64,000 nucleotides of DNA from Verrucomicrobiaceae bacterium (GTDB lineage Bacteria; Verrucomicrobiota; Verrucomicrobiia; Verrucomicrobiales; Verrucomicrobiaceae), in the NCBI GenBank assembly GCA_947458455.1, contig CANGYJ010000002.1:62001-126000 (forward strand), read 5' to 3'. The notes below the pieces were generated by a model. That model had not been told where the DNA came from. It saw nothing but the letters and a program-made list of their open reading frames with translations, and did no database searches. Made by a program: the position numbers and the translations under genes. Below, one piece after another: positions 52,245 to 60,003 of the stretch; the stretch's first letter is position 1; each line of letters opens with the position of its first letter.

Positions 52245-53057
52245 ATGAAATCTCTCCGCACCGCCTTCCTCGGCGAACTCGTCGGCACCTTCATCCTCAC
52301 CTTCTTCGGCTGCGGCGTTGTCGCGGCTTCGGTGACGACCGGGGCGCAGTCGGGCGTGTTTCAAGTGGCCATCGTGTGGGGCATCGGCGTGGCGCTGGCC
52401 ATTTACAGCACCGCCGCGCTTAGTGGAGCGCATTTGAATCCCGCGGTGACCGTCTCGCTCGCGGTGCATCAGCGTTTTCCGTTGTCGCGCGTGCTGCCCT
52501 ACATCGTCGCGCAGCTCGGCGGAGCCTTTTTGGCGGCTGCGACGGTGTTTCTCTTCTTCGCGGATGCGTTGAGCATCCACGAAGCCGCCAACGGCCTCAC
52601 ACGCGGCCTCGCAGGCAGCGAAGGCTCCGCGATGGTGTTTGGTGAGTTCTTCCCGAATCCAGGCGGCAAACCGCTCGCGGAGGCAAAGGCCATCGTGACG
52701 CACTTCCGCGCCTTCGGCATCGAAGTCATCGCCACTGCCGTTTTGATGCTCGTTATCCTCGCGGTGACCGACGAACGGAACAAAGAACGCCCCGCGCACC
52801 ATGCGCCGGTGCTCATCGGTCTGACCGTTACGCTGCTCATCTCCATCTGCGGCCCGCTCACGATGGCCTGCTTCAATCCGGCCCGTGATCTCGGCCCACG
52901 CCTCTTCTCCGCCGTCGCCGGCTGGGGCAGCGTTGCTTTCACCGCGAACGGCATCGGCTGGCTGACGGTGTACATCCTCGCTCCTGTGCTCGGTGCGGTG
53001 TTGGGCGGCTTGGCGCATCGCCTGCTGCTGAAGCCCGGCTATGCCGAGGCTTCATGA
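52245..53057 (+). CDS. MIP-family channel (aquaglyceroporin, AqpS-like)
   Basis: 270-aa channel with six helices and two half-helix motifs, NPAVT in SGAHLNPAVTVSLAV and NPARD in CFNPARDLGPRLF. In Sinorhizobium meliloti a related channel, AqpS, beside arsC lets As(III) leave the cell down its gradient. The identical arrangement after arsC suggests the same job here. An insert of about 40 residues (THFRAFGIEVIATAV region) precedes helix 4. It could alternatively carry glycerol or water. Its stop is directly against purT. Confidence 0.9.
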   Translation: MKSLRTAFLGELVGTFILTFFGCGVVAASVTTGAQSGVFQVAIVWGIGVALAIYSTAALSGAHLNPAVTVSLAVHQRFPLSRVLPYIVAQLGGAFLAAATVFLFFADALSIHEAANGLTRGLAGSEGSAMVFGEFFPNPGGKPLAEAKAIVTHFRAFGIEVIATAVLMLVILAVTDERNKERPAHHAPVLIGLTVTLLISICGPLTMACFNPARDLGPRLFSAVAGWGSVAFTANGIGWLTVYILAPVLGAVLGGLAHRLLLKPGYAEAS

Positions 53058-54239
53058 TTAGAGCTGAATCTGCATCGCCTGCGCAGCCCGATGCGCTTTC
53101 GCACGGGCTTCGTTGATGTTTTCCGCACGAGCGAGCGTCACCGCCATGCGGCGCTGCCCGCTCACGTTCGGTTTGCCGAAGAGTCGCACCTGCGTGTTCG
53201 GTTCGGCGAGCACTTTGTCGAGGCCGCCGAAGCGCACCTGGCTGGATTCACCTTCGACGAGCACCGCGCAGCTCGCACTGGGACCATGCTGATGGATGTT
53301 TGGAATGGGCAGGCCGAGGATGGCTCGCACATGAAGGGCGAACTGACTCAAATCCTGCGAGATGAGCGTGACGAGGCCGGTGTCATGCGGACGAGGCGAA
53401 ACCTCGCTGAAGATGACGTCATCGCCCTTGATGAACATTTCCACGCCGAAGAGTCCGCGACCGCCGAGAGCGCCGGTGATGGCTCCGGCCATGTGCTCGG
53501 CGGCTTCGAGGGCCTTTTTCGACATTGGATGCGGCTGCCAGGACTCGCGGTAGTCGCCCTTGATCTGCGTGTGGCCTACCGGCGCACAAAACGAGGTGCC
53601 GCCGGCATGGCGCACGGTGAGCATGGTGATCTCGTAATCGAACTCGACGAAGCCTTCGACGATGACCTTGCCTTTGCCGGCACGGCCGCCTTCTTGCGCA
53701 TACTTCCACGAGTACTCGATGTCCGACGCGGTTTTGACGACGCTTTGGCCTTTGCCGCTGCTGCTCATGATCGGTTTCACCACGCAGGGCATGCCGATCT
53801 TCTCAATGGCCGCGCGGAACTCCTCCTCGGTGCTGGCAAAGACATACGGCGAGGTCTTGAGTCCCAAATCTTCCGCAGCGAGACGGCGGATGCCTTCGCG
53901 GTTCATCGTCAGTTTGGCGGCACGAGCAGTTGGGACGACGTTGAGGCCCTGCGCTTCGAGTTCGACGAGTGTGTCCGTGGCGATGGCTTCGATCTCCGGG
54001 ACGATGAGGGCGGGATTTTCCACCTCGATGAGGCGGCGCAGCGCCTCGCCATCGAGCATGGAGATCACATGGCTGCGATGCGCCACCTGCATGGCGGGGG
54101 CATTGGCATAGCGATCGACGGCGATGACCTCGCAGCCGAGGCGTTGCAGCTCGATGACGACTTCTTTGCCGAGTTCCCCGGAGCCGAGGAGCATGACTTT
54201 GGTGGCGGTGGAGGAAAGAGGGGTGCCGATGGTGGCCAT
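53058..54239 (-). CDS. purT: Phosphoribosylglycinamide formyltransferase 2 (formate-dependent)
   Basis: ATP-grasp enzyme that formylates GAR with formate in purine synthesis, 393 aa (usual length). N-terminal [23 protein letters not shown]-grasp lid [17 protein letters not shown], and the catalytic block [20 protein letters not shown] with [13 protein letters not shown]. It converges on the MIP gene with no intergenic base. Confidence 0.96.
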   Translation of the reverse strand: MATIGTPLSSTATKVMLLGSGELGKEVVIELQRLGCEVIAVDRYANAPAMQVAHRSHVISMLDGEALRRLIEVENPALIVPEIEAIATDTLVELEAQGLNVVPTARAAKLTMNREGIRRLAAEDLGLKTSPYVFASTEEEFRAAIEKIGMPCVVKPIMSSSGKGQSVVKTASDIEYSWKYAQEGGRAGKGKVIVEGFVEFDYEITMLTVRHAGGTSFCAPVGHTQIKGDYRESWQPHPMSKKALEAAEHMAGAITGALGGRGLFGVEMFIKGDDVIFSEVSPRPHDTGLVTLISQDLSQFALHVRAILGLPIPNIHQHGPSASCAVLVEGESSQVRFGGLDKVLAEPNTQVRLFGKPNVSGQRRMAVTLARAENINEARAKAHRAAQAMQIQL

Positions 54240-54281
54240 GCGTGGATGTAGGCAGGGAAGGAAAGGCCTTCAACCGCCCAT

Positions 54282-54911
54282 TCAGCCCTCTTTGGAAACG
54301 AGCCGGTATTTGAACCGTTCATCAAAGATACCGCCCGCATGCTGATCACAGCATTTTTTGCACGCGACGGGCTTGCGAAACTTCTTCACACGCCGCGCCA
54401 CCTGCTGGCAGGACGGGCAGGCATAGACCAGCTTTCGATGCACTTCTTTGCGAGGCAGCGGCAGCGTGTGTCGCGCCCGTTCACCCGGGATGCCGAGATC
54501 CGCACAGGCCTGCCGCCACTCCGTGCCGTGTGGCTCGATGCGGCGTCCGCTGCGATGGTAGGCGATCAAATGGGCCAGCTCATGCTTCAGCGTGCGCTCC
54601 ACCTGCCCTTCAAAATCTCGCAGTCGTGGATTCAGCTCGATGCGCCAGTGCGGGTAATGCGCATAGCCCGCCGTGCTGCGCAGACGGGTGTTCCATTCCA
54701 CTTTCAGCAGCCCTTTGGCACCTGGCATGCCGAGCTGCTCCAGCCAGGCTCCGGCCTGCGCTTCGAGTTCCTCATCCCGCACGCCCACCAGCTCCACCTC
54801 GGCCTTCTTCGGCTCCGGTGCAGGCGCAAACTCCCGCAGCGTGCGGATCGGCGCTCGTTTCGGCGAGGCGGTGAAGTCAAAAAAGAGCTGCGAGAGACTC
54901 AGCATGGCCAT
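54282..54911 (-). CDS. SprT-like zinc metalloprotease-fold protein
   Basis: 209 aa. The zinc-binding HExxH is in LKHELAHLIAYHRSG (about residues 109-123), with a third ligand expected shortly after. A C-terminal zinc ribbon has CPSCQQV and CKKCC. The core resembles SprT/Spartan-type proteins, which act on DNA-bound proteins in eukaryotes; the bacterial role is unclear. It overlaps no gene and ends 42 bp from purT's start. Confidence 0.85.
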   Translation of the reverse strand: MAMLSLSQLFFDFTASPKRAPIRTLREFAPAPEPKKAEVELVGVRDEELEAQAGAWLEQLGMPGAKGLLKVEWNTRLRSTAGYAHYPHWRIELNPRLRDFEGQVERTLKHELAHLIAYHRSGRRIEPHGTEWRQACADLGIPGERARHTLPLPRKEVHRKLVYACPSCQQVARRVKKFRKPVACKKCCDQHAGGIFDERFKYRLVSKEG

Positions 54912-54912
54912 G

Positions 54913-55788
54913 TCACCTCTTCTTTTTCTCCTTCACCTGATGGGACTGCTCGCCGAGTGCATACAGCATGTCAGGCGGCACGGATTCGAGGATGAAAACA
55001 TTCGCGCCGATGGTGCTGCGGGCACCGATGACGGTATCACCACCCACGATGGTGGCATTGGCATACACGGTGACGTAGTCTTCGAGCGTCGGATGACGCT
55101 TTTTGCCACGCAAAGCCTGCCCGGCGGCGAGCGAGCGTGCCACGAGGCCGACGCCTTGATAAAGCTTCACATGATTACCGAGCGCCGCCGTCTCGCCGAT
55201 GACGACGCCGGTGCCGTGGTCGATGAAGAAGTGCGTGCCGATCTCCGCGCCGGGATGGATGTCGATGCCGGTGCGGCCATGCGCCCACTCCGTCATCATC
55301 CGCGGGATGAGCGGCACGTTCTCTTTGTAAAGCACATGCGCCGTGCGCTGGATGGCGATCGCCTCCAGGCCTGGATAGGCGAGGATGATCTCCTCAAAGC
55401 TGCACGCGGCCGGATCGCCCTCGAAAGCGGCCTCCACATCCGTTTGCAACAGCGCCCGCACCTTCGGCAGCGCCAGCATGAAGCGGCAGACGAGGCCCTC
55501 GCTCTCAGCGGGAGCCGTTTCGCCATTCAGGCGCACCGTGCGGCGCACCTCGATGTTCAACCGCTGGCGAATGCCCGCCACCAGTTCGTGCGTCATGAGC
55601 TGCAGCTCGTCCGATGAAACGGCCTCCTCGGAGAAAAAGCCGGGAAAGAGCACGTGCAGCAGATCCTCGCACAGCGACGCGATGGCCCGCTTCGATGGCA
55701 GGTTCCCGCAATCGACGTGGTTGATCCCTCCGACCTCGCAATACGAGGTCATGAGGCTGGAAACGATTTCATCCTGGCGGCAATCCAT
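54913..55788 (-). CDS. cysE: Serine O-acetyltransferase
   Basis: Makes O-acetylserine for cysteine synthesis. 291 aa, long N-terminal helical domain (1-150), then a left-handed beta-helix with hexapeptide repeats. The catalytic His pair sits in GIDIHPGAEIG and FFIDHGTGVVIGE. It resembles the EpsC/SAT type with a longer N-terminus. It lies one base upstream of the SprT-like gene (same strand, likely co-transcribed). Confidence 0.93.
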   Translation of the reverse strand: MDCRQDEIVSSLMTSYCEVGGINHVDCGNLPSKRAIASLCEDLLHVLFPGFFSEEAVSSDELQLMTHELVAGIRQRLNIEVRRTVRLNGETAPAESEGLVCRFMLALPKVRALLQTDVEAAFEGDPAACSFEEIILAYPGLEAIAIQRTAHVLYKENVPLIPRMMTEWAHGRTGIDIHPGAEIGTHFFIDHGTGVVIGETAALGNHVKLYQGVGLVARSLAAGQALRGKKRHPTLEDYVTVYANATIVGGDTVIGARSTIGANVFILESVPPDMLYALGEQSHQVKEKKKR

Positions 55789-55895
55789 GTGAAGGCTTGC
55801 GATACCGTGCCGTGAGGTGGATTCAAGCGCCGTGCATGCAGTGTGAATAAGTTGAGGCGCAAGAATGGCCTTCGTCCTCGGGTTTGAACTCTTCC

Positions 55896-57146
55896 ATGAA
55901 GCTTCCGGCCCTTTTTCTTCTCCTCGTTGCTTGTGCTCAAGCGCAGCAGCTCACGCTCAAAGTCACCACAGATCGTCCTGAGGCGATGTACAAGGTCGGC
56001 AAGACCGCCACCTTCACCATCGAGGCCTCGCAGCCTGCGGAAGTATCGCTCGTTTTCAGCAAAGACGGCCTCCAGCCACAACCGGCGAAGAAGGTGATGA
56101 TCAATGCGGGCAAGCTGGCTCTCACCAGCAAGCTCGACGAGCCCGGCTTTCTCCAACTCCGCGCCACCAGCGGCAAAACGACCGCGCTGGCCGCTGCGGC
56201 TTACGATCCGCTGCAAATCAAGCCGAGCATGCCCGTGCCGGATGACTTCGATGCCTTCTGGTCCGCTCAAAAAGCTGCTCTCGCCAAAGTGCCGCTCAAA
56301 TCGACGCTCACACCCGTCACCACGGCGGTGAAGGGCGTGGAGGCCTTTGATCTGCAAGTCGAGTGCCTCGGCGGAAAGCCCGTCTCCGGCTACTTCGGCC
56401 GTCCGCAAGGCGCGAAGCCGAAATCTTTGCCTGCCATCCTCCATGTGCATGGCGCAGGGGTACGCAGCTCCGGTTTAGGCAGCGTGAGCTGGGCGCTCAA
56501 TGAAGGCGGCATGCTCTCGCTCGACATCAACGCCCACGGCATCCCGAACGGCCAACCGGCCGCGTTTTACACCGCGCTGCAAACCGGCGAGCTGAAGGAT
56601 TATTCCAAGTCCGGCAGCAAGGACCGCGAGACGATCTACTTCAAAGGCATGTTCCTCCGCCTCATGCGCGCCATCGACTTCCTCACCGCGCAGCCGGAGT
56701 GGGATGGCAAAACGCTCATCGTCTATGGCAGCAGCCAGGGCGGCTTTCAGGCCCTCGCCGCCGCCGGACTCGATGAACGCGTCACCTTCATCTGCGCCGG
56801 TGTCCCCGCCGGTTGCGACCACACCGGCAGCCAAGCGAACCGCATCAACGGCTGGCCGAAAATCGTCCCCAACGGCCCCGATGGCAAACCGGACGCCGCC
56901 GCGCTGCAAGCCGCCCGCTACTTTGACTGCGTGAACTTCGCCACCCGTGCCAAATGCCAAGGCGCCGCCGTCACCATCGGCTTCATCGACACCACCTGCC
57001 CTCCATCAAGCGTCTATGCCGCCTACAACGCCCTCCCCGTGCCGAAAAAGATCCACATCGACACCCTCGCCGGCCACACGAACACCCCTGCTGCGGTGAA
57101 GTTCATGCAGCAAGCCGCCTTCGAGCATGTGCGGGCGATGAAGTGA
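55896..57146 (+). CDS. Secreted acetylxylan esterase-like (AXE1) hydrolase
   Basis: Exported alpha/beta hydrolase, about 416 aa from the ATG at 55896 (signal peptide MKLPALFLLLVACAQA). An in-frame ATG at 55884 is less likely. Residues about 20-105 form an N-terminal beta-sandwich. The AXE1 domain has the nucleophile Ser in YGSSQGGFQ (about residue 278), Asp in FIDTTCPPSS and His in LAGHTNTP. Deacetylation of polysaccharides such as xylan is probable. Confidence 0.88.
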   Translation: MKLPALFLLLVACAQAQQLTLKVTTDRPEAMYKVGKTATFTIEASQPAEVSLVFSKDGLQPQPAKKVMINAGKLALTSKLDEPGFLQLRATSGKTTALAAAAYDPLQIKPSMPVPDDFDAFWSAQKAALAKVPLKSTLTPVTTAVKGVEAFDLQVECLGGKPVSGYFGRPQGAKPKSLPAILHVHGAGVRSSGLGSVSWALNEGGMLSLDINAHGIPNGQPAAFYTALQTGELKDYSKSGSKDRETIYFKGMFLRLMRAIDFLTAQPEWDGKTLIVYGSSQGGFQALAAAGLDERVTFICAGVPAGCDHTGSQANRINGWPKIVPNGPDGKPDAAALQAARYFDCVNFATRAKCQGAAVTIGFIDTTCPPSSVYAAYNALPVPKKIHIDTLAGHTNTPAAVKFMQQAAFEHVRAMK

Positions 57147-57208
57147 GCTGCGGCTTGCCAGTCAAAGAAGGCGTTGCGAGCCTGCATGTTGGTCGTTAAC
57201 TTCCCGGC

Positions 57209-57433
57209 ATGAAATACCCTGTTGTTCTCATCGAAACCGAGGAAGGCTTTGCAGCCGGTTGCACATCCATACCCGGCTGCTGGACTCAGGGAAGCACCCG
57301 CGCCGAAGCGATGGATAACATCCGTGACGCCATTCGTGAGGTGCTGGAGGTCCGCCAGGAACTGCTAGCCGATCAGTGGCGTGAAGAAGGGCTGCATGTG
57401 GAAACTGCCGACGTGGAGCTCGCCTATGCCTAA
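57209..57433 (+). CDS. hicB: HicB-type antitoxin
   Basis: 74 aa. The partial RNase-H-like fold of HicB is seen: PVVLIETEEGFAAGCTSIPG, then WTQGSTRAEAMDNIRDAIRE. There is no separate DNA-binding domain. The gene precedes hicA with an 8-bp overlap, the reverse of the commonest HicA-HicB order but well known. It likely neutralises the downstream toxin. Confidence 0.88.
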   Translation: MKYPVVLIETEEGFAAGCTSIPGCWTQGSTRAEAMDNIRDAIREVLEVRQELLADQWREEGLHVETADVELAYA

Positions 57434-57638
57434 GCTTCCAGGAATCAACCACAAGGATGCTATACGAGTGCTGGAAAAGCTTGGCTGGCGAGTGATCCGC
57501 GAGGGGAAGCATACCATCATGGGCAAAGGAACTGACGCTTTGCCCATCCCACGACACAATCCGATCCACGCCATCACGATGGGTAACATCGCCAAAGCTG
57601 CGGGACTCACTCCCGATGAGTTTCGTCGGATGGCATGA
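57426..57638 (+). CDS. hicA: HicA-type mRNA interferase toxin
   Basis: 70 aa from the ATG at 57426. The dsRBD-like fold has INHKDAIRVLEKLGWRVIRE, then the catalytic His in GKHTIMG, and LPIPRHNPIHAITMGNIAKA. HicA toxins cut mRNA and are inhibited by HicB. A second conserved His (RHNPIH) follows. Overlap with hicB implies translational coupling. Confidence 0.9.
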   Translation: MPKLPGINHKDAIRVLEKLGWRVIREGKHTIMGKGTDALPIPRHNPIHAITMGNIAKAAGLTPDEFRRMA

Positions 57639-57692
57639 ACGAAAACCTTCGGTGGCGAACTTCTTCAGGATGGCTAAAGGCTCCGGCCCATC

Positions 57693-59177
57693 ATGCAGCC
57701 GAACACGCCACCGCCAGCCGCCCCCGAACATTCTGAGTCTGAACTCCTCGCCATCCGCCGCGAAAAACTCGACGGCTTGGTCAAGGCTGGTGTGGATGCC
57801 TTTGGCGGTCGTTATGACACCACGCATCAACCCGGTGCGTTGAAGGCGAACTTTGAGGAAAACCTCACCGTGAGCGTCGCGGGCCGCATTTTGAGCCGTC
57901 GCGAGATGGGGAAGGCCACCTTCTTCGACCTCGGCGACATCTCGGGCCGCATGCAGTGCTACCTGAGCAAATCCGACGTGGGTGATGAGGCTTACGCGCA
58001 GTTCTCCGGCCTCGTCGATATTGGCGATTTCGTCGGCGTGGAAGGTTTCACCTTCATCACGAAGCGCGGGGAGAAGTCCATCCACATCAAGAAGCTCACG
58101 CCGCTGTCCAAAGCGCTGCGTCCGCTGCCGGACAAGTGGCACGGCGTCACCGACAAAGAGATCAAATACCGCCAGCGCTACCTCGATCTCATTTCCAATG
58201 ATCGCAGCCGCGAGATCTTCGTCACGCGCAGCAAGATGGTCGCCGCCATCCGCAATTACATGCAGGAGCGCGGCTTCATGGAAGTCGAGACGCCGATGAT
58301 GCAGGACGTGCCCGGCGGTGCCGCCGCAAAGCCCTTCGAGACCTTCTTCCATGCGCTCAACCAGCCGATGTTCCTGCGCATCGCGCCGGAGCTGTATTTG
58401 AAGCGTCTGCTCGTGGCCGGCTTCACGCAGATCTTCGAATTGAACCGCAACTTCCGCAATGAAGGCCTCAGCCGCCGTCACAATCCGGAGTTCACCATGC
58501 TGGAGGCCTACTGGGCCTACGCCGACTTCGAAAAGATGGCCGACCTCGTTGAAGGCATGATTTGTCATCTCGCCGAAAACTTCTGCGGCGGCCTCAAGAT
58601 CGAGCACAAGGACGAGGAGGGCAACGTCACCAAGACCATCAACCTCGCCCGCCCGTGGAAGCGTGCCCGCTACACCGATCTGCTCAAGAGCATCGACCCG
58701 AAATGGTATGACTACTCGCCCGAGGAGCGCAAAGCCCGCGCCAAGGAACTCGGCGTCGAGATCGGAGCGAACTTCGAGGACTACGAAGTCACCCAGCACG
58801 TCTTCGAGCGCCTGATCGAAGCGAAGCAGTTCGATCCGCTCTACGTCAACCATTGCCCGAAGGAGCTCGTGCCGCTGGCGAAGCAAAACGCCGAGGACAA
58901 CTCCATCGTCGATGTCTATGAGCTCGTCATCAACGGCCAGGAGATCAGCCCCGGCTACTCCGAGCTGAACAATCCCATCGTCCAACGCGAGCGCTTGGAG
59001 CACCAGGCCGGCGAGGAGACGCAAAAGATCGACGAGGAGTTCATCCTCGCCCTCGAGCACGGCATGCCGCCCGCCGGCGGCATCGGCATCGGCATCGACC
59101 GCCTCATCATGATGCTCACCGGTGCCGAAAGCATCCGCGATGTGATCCTCTTCCCGCAGTTGAAGCGGAAGGATTGA
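57693..59177 (+). CDS. lysS: Lysyl-tRNA synthetase, class II
   Basis: Charges tRNA-Lys. 494 aa. OB-fold anticodon domain at about 50-150 (VAGRILSRREMGKATFFDLG). Class II motif 2 in IFELNRNFRNEGLSRRHNPE and motif 3 in GGIGIGIDRLIMMLTG at the end. YLDLISNDRSREIFVTRSKM is the usual start of the catalytic domain. Convergent with the esterase gene with no spacer base. Confidence 0.97.
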   Translation: MQPNTPPPAAPEHSESELLAIRREKLDGLVKAGVDAFGGRYDTTHQPGALKANFEENLTVSVAGRILSRREMGKATFFDLGDISGRMQCYLSKSDVGDEAYAQFSGLVDIGDFVGVEGFTFITKRGEKSIHIKKLTPLSKALRPLPDKWHGVTDKEIKYRQRYLDLISNDRSREIFVTRSKMVAAIRNYMQERGFMEVETPMMQDVPGGAAAKPFETFFHALNQPMFLRIAPELYLKRLLVAGFTQIFELNRNFRNEGLSRRHNPEFTMLEAYWAYADFEKMADLVEGMICHLAENFCGGLKIEHKDEEGNVTKTINLARPWKRARYTDLLKSIDPKWYDYSPEERKARAKELGVEIGANFEDYEVTQHVFERLIEAKQFDPLYVNHCPKELVPLAKQNAEDNSIVDVYELVINGQEISPGYSELNNPIVQRERLEHQAGEETQKIDEEFILALEHGMPPAGGIGIGIDRLIMMLTGAESIRDVILFPQLKRKD

Positions 59178-59990
59178 TCACTTCTTGTCGATGAACTCGA
59201 TGGCTTTCTTGAGCCACTCGGCTTTCGGCGGGGAGTGGCCTTGGGCAGGGATGTTCAGCATCTCGACGGACTTGAAGCCTTCTTTTTGGAAGCCGTGGGT
59301 GAAGACGGCCTGGGTGTTGGGGAGGTTGAAGTCTTTTTCGCCGGTGATGAGGACGTAGCGGCATTCCTGCTTTGCCATTTTGACGAAGTCGTCGTGCGGC
59401 AGGTAGCCGAGGCGGAAGGTTTGCTTGCCGTCGGGCGAGGCGACATCGGTGTAAAAATTGATACCCATGCAGCAGAGGGTGGCGGGGAAGATGTCGGCAT
59501 AACAAACGCCGAGCATGCTGGCGACGCGGGAGCCGCCGGAGAAGCCGGAGATGATGACGCGAGCAGGATCGACGTTGGCGAGCTTTCGGACGTTGAAGTT
59601 CGCGTCGATGGCGAGGCGCATGCGGTCGAAGACGCTGCGTGGGTTGCCGGATTGGTGAGCGCCGATGAAGATGAGCTTTTTTTCGGCGAAGACGGGTTCC
59701 CATTCGGCTGGGATGGTGGGTTTGTCGCTGGCGCTGATCCAGATGAAAAGGCCGTGCGGATCGCTGTCGCGGTAGTTTTTCGGCAGGAGGATGTCGAAGA
59801 GCTCTTTTTTCACGTCGTAGGCCGGTGGCGTCTCGGCGGCGCTGAGGCGGAGTTTGACCTCCAGCGGATCGGAATGCGGCGGAGACTCGGAAAAGTTGAG
59901 TTGGCCACGAATGCCAGGTTTTGGCAGTTTTTCGGCTGCCATGAGGCTGGAGGACAAAGCGATGAACAGACAAAAAAGGCGCAGGGACAT
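59178..59990 (-). CDS. Secreted alpha/beta-hydrolase (esterase) protein
   Basis: About 270 aa from the ATG at 59990. Signal peptide MSLRLFCLFIALSSSLMAA. Nucleophile elbow GFSGGSR (about residue 125) and His in GHSPPKAEWL near the end. VFAEKKLIFIGAHQSGNPR and VLITGEKDFNLPN are typical of PHB-depolymerase/esterase-like folds. The substrate is unknown. Just downstream of the PVC dehydrogenase on the same strand (13 bp), so possibly co-transcribed. Confidence 0.82.
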   Translation of the reverse strand: MSLRLFCLFIALSSSLMAAEKLPKPGIRGQLNFSESPPHSDPLEVKLRLSAAETPPAYDVKKELFDILLPKNYRDSDPHGLFIWISASDKPTIPAEWEPVFAEKKLIFIGAHQSGNPRSVFDRMRLAIDANFNVRKLANVDPARVIISGFSGGSRVASMLGVCYADIFPATLCCMGINFYTDVASPDGKQTFRLGYLPHDDFVKMAKQECRYVLITGEKDFNLPNTQAVFTHGFQKEGFKSVEMLNIPAQGHSPPKAEWLKKAIEFIDKK

Positions 59991-60003
59991 GATCATGAAG
60001 GGA

